In this document: positions 26,872 through 34,443 of the stretch, one piece after another
Layout of the letters: each line of letters opens with the position of its first letter
How positions within the stretch are numbered: the first letter of the stretch is position 1
Origin: Flavobacterium chungbukense
GTDB taxonomy: Bacteria > Bacteroidota > Bacteroidia > Flavobacteriales > Flavobacteriaceae
DNA: 64,000 nt
Assembly: GCF_020805785.1 (NCBI RefSeq)
Contig: NZ_JAJGZV010000004.1
Location: 248,001 to 312,000, forward strand
Direction of reading: 5' to 3'
Position numbers and translations under genes: made by a program
The notes under the pieces: generated by a model
What the model was told of the DNA's origin: nothing
Databases searched by the model: none
Seen by the model: only the letters and a program-made list of their open reading frames with translations

Positions 26872-28353
26872 ATGGATATTGAAAAAGACTATATAAAGCT
26901 GATCTTCGGACTAAAATTGAAGCAAGTCAGAACGCAAAAAAATCTGTCTCTTTTTGGCTTGGCCAAATTGACAAATCTTTCAAAATCGTACTTAAACGAG
27001 ATTGAAAAGGGAAAAAAATATCCAAAAACAGACAAAATTTTGCTTCTATGTGAACATTTGGATGTGACTTACGACCAAATGGTATCATTAAAACTGGATA
27101 ACAACCTCGCTCCGATTGGCGAAATTCTAAAATCAGGAATTTTAAAAGAGATTCCTTTAGAATTGTTCGGAATTCAAGAAACTGATTTAATTGATATTAT
27201 TGCCAATGCTCCTGCAAAAGTCAATGCTTTTATCAGTACCATTTTTGAAATTGCCCAACATTATAATTTAAGCCGTGAAAGCTTCTTTTTGGCTTCATTA
27301 CGCTCTTATCAGGAAGCACATAGCAATTACTTTGAAGACTTAGAGGAAAAGGTAATTGCATTTTCAAAATCTTTCCAGATTAACCTCGATTCTAAAATCA
27401 GCGTTGAAGAACTGGAAGCCATTTTAAAAGAAGAATACGAATACGTCATTAAAGAAATTGCTTTTACAGATCAAGAAGCTTTGGGCGATTTGCGTTCGAT
27501 TTATGTTCCCAAAAGCAAGACTTTATTACTTTCGACCGAACTAGATTCTCCGCAGAAAGCTTTTATTTTAGCAAAAGAAATTGCTTATAATTATCTAAAA
27601 ATTTCCGATCGCTTATTGACTTTCAGTTGGATTAAGTTTGAAAATTTCGATCAAGTTTTGCACAACTTTTATGCTTCTTATTTTGCTGGCGCTTTATTAT
27701 TGCCTAGAAAATTGGTTGTAGATAAAATCAATTCTTTTTTAGAAAACGAAAAACCAAAACCGCAAGAATTTGTTTCATTGATTGAAAGTTTTGAAGTCTC
27801 ACCAGAATCGTTTTACCAAAGGCTGACCAATTTACTACCGAAAGATTTTCAGCTGAAAAATTTATTTTTTTTAAGATTATCACATAAAATAGGTTCCGAT
27901 TTTTATCAGATAAATAAAGAATTACACATTACGCATCAGCAGGAACCACATGCCAACGAAACCAATGAGCATTATTGCAGAAGATGGGTTTCGGTAAAAA
28001 CCATTGACGAGGCCATCAAACAAAATAAATCTCATTTTTTCGATGCTCAAATATCCAGCTACGCGAATAGCGGAAACGAATATTTGGTTTTTTCATCGGC
28101 TACAAAAGATCCTTTTTCGCATGATACCATTAGAAGTATTTCTGTTGGGATTTTGATTAATCCAGCAATGAAAAAGAAATTTAAATTTATTGAAGGCAAA
28201 CCTTTAGTTAAACGAATTGTTGGCGTTACTTGCGAAACCTGCGCTGTTCACGATTGCCTAGAAAGAGCTGCTCCTCCAATTATTCTAGAAAGAAAGAAAC
28301 GACATGAGAATACGGACATGGTTGTGCAGCAGTTTATTAATCAATACAGTTAG
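26872..28353 (+). CDS. XRE-family regulator, ScfR/RamB/PrpR-like
   Basis: This 493-residue regulator has an N-terminal XRE helix-turn-helix (residues ~10-65, LKLKQVRTQKNLSLFGLAKL with SKSYLNEIEKGKKYP). A degenerate ImmA/IrrE-like middle (~195-300) lacks HExxH. The C-terminal DUF2083-like part has CETCAVHDCLERAAPP with cysteines near 454, 457 and 462. Relatives in actinobacteria (RamB, PrpR) respond to acyl-CoA status and control acetate and propionate genes, including the glyoxylate shunt. The divergent position next to aceB-aceA supports the same role here. A hypothetical gene follows after 6 bases. Confidence 0.9.
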   Translation: MDIEKDYIKLIFGLKLKQVRTQKNLSLFGLAKLTNLSKSYLNEIEKGKKYPKTDKILLLCEHLDVTYDQMVSLKLDNNLAPIGEILKSGILKEIPLELFGIQETDLIDIIANAPAKVNAFISTIFEIAQHYNLSRESFFLASLRSYQEAHSNYFEDLEEKVIAFSKSFQINLDSKISVEELEAILKEEYEYVIKEIAFTDQEALGDLRSIYVPKSKTLLLSTELDSPQKAFILAKEIAYNYLKISDRLLTFSWIKFENFDQVLHNFYASYFAGALLLPRKLVVDKINSFLENEKPKPQEFVSLIESFEVSPESFYQRLTNLLPKDFQLKNLFFLRLSHKIGSDFYQINKELHITHQQEPHANETNEHYCRRWVSVKTIDEAIKQNKSHFFDAQISSYANSGNEYLVFSSATKDPFSHDTIRSISVGILINPAMKKKFKFIEGKPLVKRIVGVTCETCAVHDCLERAAPPIILERKKRHENTDMVVQQFINQYS

Positions 28354-28359
28354 AATTTT

Positions 28360-28719
28360 ATGAAATATTTTGCTTTACTTATCACCTTACTTTCTATTAA
28401 CTTCATTCAAAAAACGGACAAACTTACCGGACGTTACAATTATTTGATAGAAAACGACAATTCTTATATCCAAAAAGATAAAATTACTTTCAGGGACAGC
28501 ATTTTTGCTTTTGACAACAAATACTTGCCAAAAGGAAAAGTTTCTTATGGAAATGTAATACTACTAGATAATTTTATCAATACTGATTTGATTATAAGCA
28601 TTCCGAAAGACCAGATTACAAAAGATACAATTCCTTTTTTTATGCATGATAAGAAAAGTTCTGCTGCGAATTATCTTGATGAAGTTGTTGGGAAAGGAAA
28701 ATTGATTAGGATTAAATAA
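28360..28719 (+). CDS. Small secreted hypothetical protein
   Basis: This 119-residue protein begins with a hydrophobic stretch (MKYFALLITLLSINFI) that resembles a signal peptide without a clear cleavage box. The rest is polar and probably beta-rich, ending VVGKGKLIRIK. I do not recognise the family. It starts 6 bases after the regulator stop and is probably in its transcript. Confidence 0.7.
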   Translation: MKYFALLITLLSINFIQKTDKLTGRYNYLIENDNSYIQKDKITFRDSIFAFDNKYLPKGKVSYGNVILLDNFINTDLIISIPKDQITKDTIPFFMHDKKSSAANYLDEVVGKGKLIRIK

Positions 28720-28734
28720 TTCGAAACAATCTTG

Positions 28735-28790
28735 TCATCTCGACGAAGGAGAGATCACACTAGAAACTCTGATTCAATAATCGCCAATCT
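28735..28790 (+). repeat. Palindromic repeat family 2, partial copy
   Basis: The sequence GTCATCTCGACGAAGGAGAG and its continuation resemble one arm of the family seen at 20688 and 33321, followed by a CGCCAATCTTTGTTG segment similar to the centre of the 20688 copy. No complete second arm is present. The 414-base gap 28720-29133 otherwise holds copy D, a family-4 repeat and the pirin promoter. Confidence 0.5.
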
Positions 28791-28902
28791 TTGTTGCCCC
28801 ACTTTGAAGAATGGATTAAAATCCATCCCTACAATATGTTTTGTTCCTTCGGAACGTTTTCCCTTTTCGTCTATTCAACTTCTGAAAACAAAAACTTCTA
28901 AA

Positions 28903-28984
28903 TTAGCCCCGATAGAAGTGGAAATCCTTTTGTGTCTCGTTTCTTTAACGAGACACAAAAGATTGCAACGGATAGCGGGACTAA
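28903..28984 (+). repeat. Structured repeat family 1, copy D
   Basis: The outer stem TTAGCCCCG (28903-28911) pairs with CGGGACTAA (28976-28984). Inside are the conserved GATAGAAGTGGAAA and ATTGCAACGGATAG, with a 15-bp inner stem (CTTTTGTGTCTCGTT with its complement) between them. This is the cleanest of the four copies. Confidence 0.8.
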
Positions 28985-29021
28985 ACGTCTTTTGAAAACT
29001 AAAATTTCTGCTCCAGAAAAA

Positions 29022-29059
29022 ACTTAGCATCTCAGCATCTTAGAACCTTAGCACCTTTT
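29022..29059. repeat. Short interspersed repeat family 4
   Basis: This is a run of CTTAG/CTCAG-type pentamer-like units (TTAGCATCTCAGCATCTTAG and onward to GCACC). Similar runs occur at 39119-39158, 53286-53323 and near 60702. Confidence 0.6.
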
Positions 29060-29075
29060 CTTAATCTAGGTTAAG
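29060..29075. promoter_or_regulatory. Operator-like palindrome upstream of pirin gene
   Basis: CTTAATCTAGGTTAAG is a 16-base imperfect palindrome (7 of 8 pairs). The same 24-base sequence containing it occurs upstream of yceI-type gene 30104, at the same 17-base spacing (counted from the end of the shared block) to the -7 element. Confidence 0.65.
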
Positions 29076-29097
29076 TGCTTTTCCTCTACATCGACCG

Positions 29098-29105
29098 TAT
29101 CTTTG
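29098..29105 (+). promoter_or_regulatory. -7 element of the pirin gene
   Basis: TATCTTTG matches the consensus. A consensus -33 TTG is missing and its place is taken by the conserved TGCTT next to the operator-like palindrome. Confidence 0.65.
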
Positions 29106-29133
29106 TACTATAAAATTAACAAAAGGACAAATC

Positions 29134-29850
29134 ATGGAAAATATAGTATTACATAAAGCAGACACAAGAGGAAACGCAAATCATGGATGGCTTAACGCTT
29201 ATCACAGTTTTAGTTTTGCAAGCTGGTACAATCCAGATAGAATTCAGTTTGGAGCGCTTCGTGTTTTGAATGATGATACGATTGCTGCGGGAATGGGATT
29301 TGGAACACACCCGCACGATAATATGGAAATTATTACGATTCCACTTGAAGGAGATTTGGCGCATAAAGATAGCATGGGAAATACTGAAATCATCAAAAAT
29401 GGTGATATTCAGGTTATGAGCGCTGGAACTGGAGTACAGCACAGTGAATTTAACCCGAATGAAGATCAGCAGACTAAATTGTTGCAAATCTGGTTGTTTC
29501 CAAATAAAAGAAACGTTGCGCCACGCTACCAACAAATCACTTTAGACGTTGCTGACAGACATAATAAATTGTCTCAGATTTTATCTCCAAATGCAGATGA
29601 TGAAGGCGTTTGGATTCACCAAGATGCCTGGTTTAATATGGGTAATTTCGATTCTGGATTTACTACTGAATATAAAATCAAAAAAGAAGGAAACGGAGTT
29701 TACGCTTTCGTTTTAAAAGGAAATGTAACCGTAAACGGTCAGGAATTAAACAGCCGTGATGCAGTTGGAATTTCAGGCACAGATATTTTAAACATCAAAG
29801 CAAATACAGACGCTGAAATTTTATTAATGGACGTTCCGATGAATTATTAA
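29134..29850 (+). CDS. Pirin family protein
   Basis: This is a 238-residue bicupin of the pirin family. The metal ligands H59 and H61 (GTHPHDNMEI), H103 and E105 (GVQHSEF) are all present. Bacterial members include quercetin 2,3-dioxygenase YhaK/YhhW-like proteins, and the physiological role is often stress-related. It has its own promoter and terminator and shares an upstream motif with the YceI gene 250 bases further on. Confidence 0.92.
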   Translation: MENIVLHKADTRGNANHGWLNAYHSFSFASWYNPDRIQFGALRVLNDDTIAAGMGFGTHPHDNMEIITIPLEGDLAHKDSMGNTEIIKNGDIQVMSAGTGVQHSEFNPNEDQQTKLLQIWLFPNKRNVAPRYQQITLDVADRHNKLSQILSPNADDEGVWIHQDAWFNMGNFDSGFTTEYKIKKEGNGVYAFVLKGNVTVNGQELNSRDAVGISGTDILNIKANTDAEILLMDVPMNY

Positions 29851-29884
29851 TTCGAAAACAAAAAACAATTAATACCTGTATGCC

Positions 29885-29930
29885 GAAACGATAACGAATC
29901 TATTAATCAGATTGTTATCGTTTCTTTTTT
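29885..29930 (+). terminator. Terminator of the pirin gene
   Basis: GAAACGATAAC and GTTATCGTTTC form an 11-bp perfect stem followed by T. Confidence 0.9.
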
Positions 29931-30014
29931 TACATAAACTTTACACTCAACCAAAAAAGAACACTTAAATTTATAAGTATAAGTTTCTTTTAAAGAAATC
30001 TAAATCTTTCATTT

Positions 30015-30030
30015 CTTAATCTAGGTTAAG
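30015..30030. promoter_or_regulatory. Operator-like palindrome upstream of YceI gene
   Basis: This is an identical copy of the CTTAATCTAGGTTAAG palindrome found at 29060-29075, set at the same distance from the -7 element. Confidence 0.65.
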
Positions 30031-30052
30031 TGCTTCAGGACAACTGTCACCG

Positions 30053-30060
30053 TAACTTTG
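30053..30060 (+). promoter_or_regulatory. -7 element of the YceI gene
   Basis: TAACTTTG matches TAnnTTTG and lies 43 bases before the ATG. As with the pirin gene, there is no TTG at -33. Confidence 0.65.
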
Positions 30061-30103
30061 TCCTATCAAAATGAAATAAATTAATTATTAAAAAAATAAA
30101 ATT

Positions 30104-30637
30104 ATGGCAACTACAAAATGGTCAATTGACCCAACCCACTCAGAAATTGGTTTTAAAGTTAAACACATGATGTTTACAAATGTTTCAGGAAAATTTGGAA
30201 CTTACGACGCTACAATCACTACAGACGGAGACAACTTCGAAAATGCTACTATCGAATTTTCTGCTGATATCGCTTCAGTAGATACTGCAAACGCAGACAG
30301 AGACGGACATTTAAGAAGCGGAGATTTCTTTGATGCTGAGAATCATCCAAAATTGACTTTCAAAGCTTCTTCTTTCAAAAAAATCAATGAAGGAAGCTAT
30401 GAAATTACTGGAGATTTAAACATTAAAGGTGTTTCTAAAAGTGTAACTTTTCCTGTAGAATATAGCGGAATCTTAACTGATCCTTGGGGAAATACAAAAG
30501 TAGGTTTAAGCATAGAAGGAAAAATCAATCGTAAAGATTGGGGTCTAAACTGGAACTCAGCTCTTGAAACTGGTGGTGTTTTAGTTGGCGAAGAAGTAAA
30601 ATTAAACATTGAATTACAATTTGTAAAACAAGCTTAA
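30104..30637 (+). CDS. YceI family protein
   Basis: This 177-residue protein has the YceI lipocalin-like barrel: it opens with TTKWSIDPTHSEIGFKVKHM, has DRDGHLRSGDFFDAENHP near residue 66, and KVGLSIEGKINRKDWGLNW near 130. The family binds polyisoprenoid or amphiphilic lipids. No signal peptide is present, so this copy is probably cytoplasmic, unlike E. coli YceI. Its regulation appears shared with the pirin gene. Confidence 0.93.
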   Translation: MATTKWSIDPTHSEIGFKVKHMMFTNVSGKFGTYDATITTDGDNFENATIEFSADIASVDTANADRDGHLRSGDFFDAENHPKLTFKASSFKKINEGSYEITGDLNIKGVSKSVTFPVEYSGILTDPWGNTKVGLSIEGKINRKDWGLNWNSALETGGVLVGEEVKLNIELQFVKQA

Positions 30638-30673
30638 TTTTTAAAAATAGGTTTTAATTTGGTTGGCTAAAGA

Positions 30674-30709
30674 GCCTGCACTTTTTCTCGGAGTGCAGGC
30701 TTTTTTTTT
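30674..30709 (+). terminator. Terminator of the YceI gene
   Basis: GCCTGCAC and GTGCAGGC form a stem followed by nine T. Confidence 0.9.
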
Positions 30710-30773
30710 GGTTTGCCACTAATTACACTAATTTTCACTATTTTTTTTCTTTCCCAACTGGAAATTTTTTTTG

Positions 30774-30857
30774 GCCACAGATTAAAAGGATTTTCACTGA
30801 TTATTTATTCGTAGCAATGCAGAAAAAAAAATCTTTTTAATCCTTTTAATCTGTGGC
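30774..30857. repeat. Palindromic element (family 3), short copy
   Basis: GCCACAGATTAAAAGGA (30774-30790) and its exact complement (30841-30857) bracket a 50-base centre. Just upstream (30714-30739) lies a half-site like the inner arm of the 23461 element. An A-run of about 18 bases follows up to the end of the AraC gene. Confidence 0.7.
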
Positions 30858-30875
30858 AAAAAAAAAAAAAAAAAA

Positions 30876-31739
30876 TCAACGCAAAGCATTTCGAAATTCC
30901 GTCGGAGACATTCCTGTTTGTTTTTTGAAGAATCTGGAGAAATACGAATAGTCATCGTAGCCTACTTTGAATGCTACTTCGTTTACCGCTAATTGTTTGT
31001 CGATCAACATTCTTTTTATTTCCAGAATTACGCGATCTGTAATCACTTCTGTGGCTGTTTTTTGGAGAATTTCGTTGCAGATTCTGTTTAAATGTTTCAG
31101 CGTTATATTTAGTTTTTCCGCATAAAAAGAAGGCAATTTTTGAGTTCTGAAATATTCTTCTAAAAGCGACTCAAACTTATTGATTTTAATGTTGTACGAA
31201 TGTGTTTGATGCGAATAGGTTTCGCTATATTTTCTTGCGACTTCGATATGAATGCAATCAAGCAAATTCAATAATTTATCCAATTGATATTTATTATCTT
31301 GAATGTTTTCCTGAATGAGCAAATCAAAATAAGGCTGAATTTTCGAGATTTCTTTTTCTTCAAAAACCATTTCTGGTCGGTTTTGAATGGAATGGTAAAA
31401 ATTATAATCATTAATTTTTTTCTGTCCAAAATATAAATTGTACAATTCCTGCGAAAAGATAATTACAAAGCCTTCAATATCTTCAGATAGATTCCAATGA
31501 TGCATTTGCCCCGGCTGCAAAACAAATAAACTTCCTCTTTTGATTTCGAATTGATCAAAATCGACTTCGTGAAATCCCGAACCTTTTGTAAAAAATACCA
31601 TTAAATACGAATCATGACGATGCGGTTCTTCGACAAAACTGTGACTTTTTAAGTGTTCTGTAAAAGTATTAACGTAAAAATCGCGATGGATATCATTACA
31701 GCTGAAATTCTGAACACTATAAATGGGATATCGTTTCAT
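30876..31739 (-). CDS. AraC family transcriptional regulator
   Basis: This 287-residue regulator has an N-terminal cupin-like sensing domain (residues ~20-150, with FVEEPHRHDSYLMVFFTKG and LFVLQPGQMHHW) and a C-terminal AraC double HTH (~185-287, with LNEVAFKVGYDDYSYFSRFF-like sequence and KKQTGMSPTEFR). The ligand and targets are unknown. It is convergent with the YceI gene, and no copy of the pirin/YceI palindrome is seen at its own promoter. Confidence 0.93.
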   Translation of the reverse strand: MKRYPIYSVQNFSCNDIHRDFYVNTFTEHLKSHSFVEEPHRHDSYLMVFFTKGSGFHEVDFDQFEIKRGSLFVLQPGQMHHWNLSEDIEGFVIIFSQELYNLYFGQKKINDYNFYHSIQNRPEMVFEEKEISKIQPYFDLLIQENIQDNKYQLDKLLNLLDCIHIEVARKYSETYSHQTHSYNIKINKFESLLEEYFRTQKLPSFYAEKLNITLKHLNRICNEILQKTATEVITDRVILEIKRMLIDKQLAVNEVAFKVGYDDYSYFSRFFKKQTGMSPTEFRNALR

Positions 31740-31887
31740 AAATAAGTATTATTTATTTTTTTGATTATAAAAATCACCGTTTTCCATTTTGTAATTTGGA
31801 ATTTGTTTTTTAAAATTTAAATCAAAAATGTCTTTTTTGTGCTATAATAAGCGAAGATATAAAAAAGACTTTTAATTCATTACAAAT

Positions 31888-31895
31888 TACCTTTG
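31888..31895 (+). promoter_or_regulatory. -7 element of the DUF983 gene
   Basis: TACCTTTG fits the consensus and lies 23 bases before the ATG. Confidence 0.6.
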
Positions 31896-31918
31896 TATAA
31901 ACAAAAATCAACAATATC

Positions 31919-32281
31919 ATGTCAAGCGCATTAACACATATTTTAAAAAACGAATGTCCTGTTTGTCATAAAGGAAAAGTTTTTACTGACAAGAATATCT
32001 TTTTAAATTTCAGTTTCCCTAAAATGAATGAACATTGCAGTCACTGTAATTATAAATTCCAAAAAGAGCCTGGTTATTTCTTTGGCGCAATGTACGTAAA
32101 CTACGGATTAACAGTTGCTCAGGGAATTGCAACATATTGTATTGCCCAATTTTTCTTTGAGAAAAATTTTGATTTGAGAATTCTTCCCATTATTGCTATA
32201 ACCATTACTTTATTCACTCCGTTTAATCTCAGATTTTCAAGGTTAGCATGGATTTATATGTTTAAAGGTTATACGAGCTAA
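31919..32281 (+). CDS. DUF983 membrane protein
   Basis: This 120-residue protein has two CxxC pairs in its N-terminal part (CPVCHKGKVF and CSHCNYKF), a likely zinc knuckle, then FFGAMYVNYG and two membrane segments (~65-110). DUF983 has no established function. It precedes fabD but the latter has its own -7 element. Confidence 0.88.
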   Translation: MSSALTHILKNECPVCHKGKVFTDKNIFLNFSFPKMNEHCSHCNYKFQKEPGYFFGAMYVNYGLTVAQGIATYCIAQFFFEKNFDLRILPIIAITITLFTPFNLRFSRLAWIYMFKGYTS

Positions 32282-32289
32282 AAAAATAT

Positions 32290-32297
32290 TACTTTTG
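32290..32297 (+). promoter_or_regulatory. -7 element of fabD
   Basis: TACTTTTG lies 57 bases before the fabD ATG. No TTG is seen at -33. Confidence 0.55.
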
Positions 32298-32354
32298 CGT
32301 TCCAATTGAAACTAATTTTCAATTTTAAAAAAAAGTAAAAATTAAATTAGACAA

Positions 32355-33227
32355 ATGAAAGCATACGTATTTCCAGGTCAAGGCGCGCAATTTACAGGAA
32401 TGGGCAAAGACTTATATGAAAATTCGGCTTTAGCCAAAGAATTATTCGAAAAAGCCAATGAAATTTTAGGTTTTAGAATTACAGATATCATGTTTGAAGG
32501 CACTGCCGAAGAACTAAAAGAAACTAAAGTTACACAGCCGGCTGTATTTTTACACTCTGTTATTTTAGCTAAAACTTTAGAAGATTTCAAACCAGAAATG
32601 GTTGCAGGACATTCATTAGGAGAATTTTCAGCTTTGGTTGCTAACGGAACTTTATCTTTTGAAGATGGTTTAAAATTAGTTTCTCAACGCGCTTTAGCTA
32701 TGCAGAAAGCCTGCGAAATTACACCGTCTACAATGGCTGCAGTTTTAGGATTAGCTGATAATGTTGTCGAAGAAGTTTGCGCTTCTATTGATGGAGTTGT
32801 GGTTGCTGCAAATTATAACTGTCCTGGACAATTAGTTATTTCGGGCGAAACTTCAGCTGTTGAAAAAGCTTGTGAAGCTATGAAAGCTGCGGGTGCAAAA
32901 CGCGCTTTAATTTTGCCTGTTGGTGGAGCTTTTCACTCACCAATGATGGAGCCAGCAAGAGAAGAATTGGCTGCTGCAATTGAAGCAACTAATTTCTCTA
33001 CTCCTATCTGTCCAGTGTATCAAAATGTAACTGCAAGTGCTGTTTCTGATGCAAACGAAATTAAAAAGAACTTAATCATTCAATTGACTGCGCCAGTAAA
33101 ATGGACACAATCTGTACAGCAAATGATCGCTGATGGAGCTACATTATTTACTGAAGTTGGGCCAGGAAAAGTTTTAACTGGATTGATTAATAAAATAAAC
33201 AAAGAAGCTGCTGTTGCTAATGCTTAA
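32355..33227 (+). CDS. fabD: Malonyl CoA-acyl carrier protein transacylase
   Basis: FabD moves malonyl groups from CoA to acyl carrier protein at the start of fatty acid elongation. It has 290 residues. It opens with FPGQGAQFTGMG. The nucleophile is S87 in GHSLGE and the catalytic His is in GGAFHSPMMEPA (~193). The gene is not clustered with other fab genes here. Confidence 0.97.
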   Translation: MKAYVFPGQGAQFTGMGKDLYENSALAKELFEKANEILGFRITDIMFEGTAEELKETKVTQPAVFLHSVILAKTLEDFKPEMVAGHSLGEFSALVANGTLSFEDGLKLVSQRALAMQKACEITPSTMAAVLGLADNVVEEVCASIDGVVVAANYNCPGQLVISGETSAVEKACEAMKAAGAKRALILPVGGAFHSPMMEPAREELAAAIEATNFSTPICPVYQNVTASAVSDANEIKKNLIIQLTAPVKWTQSVQQMIADGATLFTEVGPGKVLTGLINKINKEAAVANA

Positions 33228-33279
33228 TTTTTAAGTGTTCAGTCGCAGTGACAGTTTTCAGTTAAAAACTACACACATA

Positions 33280-33315
33280 AAAAAGCTCTGAAAAATAGAT
33301 TTTTCAGAGCTTTTT
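33280..33315 (+). terminator. Terminator of fabD
   Basis: AAAAAGCTCTGAAAAAT pairs with ATTTTTCAGAGCTTTTT. Confidence 0.88.
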
Positions 33316-33320
33316 GTCAT

Positions 33321-33408
33321 TCGACGGAGGAGAAATCTTCGCAAGAAACTCTACATAGAAAGTCCAAAAACTTTGCCGAGCTACTTGCGAAGATTTCTCC
33401 TCCGTCGA
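33321..33408. repeat. Palindromic repeat family 2, copy 2
   Basis: This is a perfect 25-base inverted repeat (33321-33345 and 33384-33408; core ACGGAGGAGAAATCTTCGCA) around a 38-base centre. It differs in sequence from copy 1, but the shared GAGAAATC part and the arm symmetry are kept. Confidence 0.85.
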
Positions 33409-33459
33409 AATAACATACTAAAAGGAAAGCAAAAAAGACATATACTTTTAGAATTTACA

Positions 33460-34365
33460 TTACAAAACTTTCTTTTCCTTCTTTTTGTAATTAATAATAA
33501 AAACTCCCAAAATGATCAGGATTGTTGCAATTATAAAATCAACGGTAATTTTTTCATCCAAAATAAGCCAACCAAAAAACACCGCAATTATAGTGTTTAT
33601 ATAGGCTAAAATAGAAACCTGAACTGGAGTAACGTGTTTCAGAGCATAATTATAGCTAAAAAAAGCAATTACAGATCCAAAAACCGACAAATACAATGCT
33701 GCTAAAATACTTTTAGTACTCCATAAATTCACATCAATAGTGGGCGAAAAAATAAATGCCAAAACAATCTGAATGCATGAAGCCATTGTAAACTGGTAAA
33801 ATAAATTAAGAACTATATTTTTAGATTTATTCCCATGAATTTTGGTATAAATTGTTCCGGCTGCCCAAGCGGTAATTGCAAATCCCATAAACATCATTCC
33901 GATTCTGTAATCGGCATCTAAAAAAGATCCTAATCCATCTTTAAATATAAAAACAACTCCCGAAAATCCTATTACAACCCCAATAAATCCTCTTAAACTT
34001 GGCTTTTGTAATTTAAACAAAATACTGCCCAAAAAAATAAGTATAGGAGCCATAGCACTGATTACCGAAGCTAGTCCGCTTGGCACAGTCTGTTCAGCAA
34101 CGGTTGTAAAACCATTCGCTACTACGATCATCAAAATAGAAGGAACGAGCTGATGTTTTAAATTTTCCCAGCCAATCCATTTCAATTCTTTTTTAAACAA
34201 TAAAATAATCATCATGATTATTCCCGCCAATCCCTGACGAATTGAAGTTACAAACCAAGGCGGAATCGTTTCAACCGCAACACGAATTCCTAAAAATGTT
34301 GTTCCCCAAATAATTCCAACCGCTGCGAGAGCAAAAATTAATTTATAATCTAAATTTTGTTTCAT
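33460..34365 (-). CDS. EamA/DMT family transporter
   Basis: This is a 301-residue inner-membrane transporter with ten hydrophobic segments arranged as two EamA repeats (first ~7-140, second ~155-290). It begins FALAAVGIIWGTTFLGIRV and contains the repeat-typical SALYLSVFGSVIAFFSYNYAL-like segment in the second half. Members export amino acids or metabolites; the substrate is not predictable. It lies downstream of galE on the same strand but is separated from it by a terminator-like hairpin. Confidence 0.92.
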   Translation of the reverse strand: MKQNLDYKLIFALAAVGIIWGTTFLGIRVAVETIPPWFVTSIRQGLAGIIMMIILLFKKELKWIGWENLKHQLVPSILMIVVANGFTTVAEQTVPSGLASVISAMAPILIFLGSILFKLQKPSLRGFIGVVIGFSGVVFIFKDGLGSFLDADYRIGMMFMGFAITAWAAGTIYTKIHGNKSKNIVLNLFYQFTMASCIQIVLAFIFSPTIDVNLWSTKSILAALYLSVFGSVIAFFSYNYALKHVTPVQVSILAYINTIIAVFFGWLILDEKITVDFIIATILIILGVFIINYKKKEKKVL

Positions 34366-34378
34366 AAAAATCTCTTTA

Positions 34379-34412
34379 AAAAAAATCCCAAATTATATTG
34401 CTATAATCTGGG
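34379..34412 (-). terminator. Terminator of galE
   Basis: TCCCAAATTATA and TATAATCTGGGA form a stem (one mismatch) with a T-run on the minus strand. Confidence 0.7.
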
Positions 34413-34443
34413 ACTTTAAAAATTTATAATTTTATTTAAAAAA

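Noticed and set aside
28732..28995. An 87-codon open frame on the plus strand in the gap before the pirin gene
   Set aside because: It lies entirely inside family-2 and family-1 repeat sequence and has no protein-like features.
30858..30875. A run of about 18 A after the family-3 copy
   Set aside because: It is probably the A/T tail of a hairpin or a sequencing-prone homopolymer; no function is claimed.
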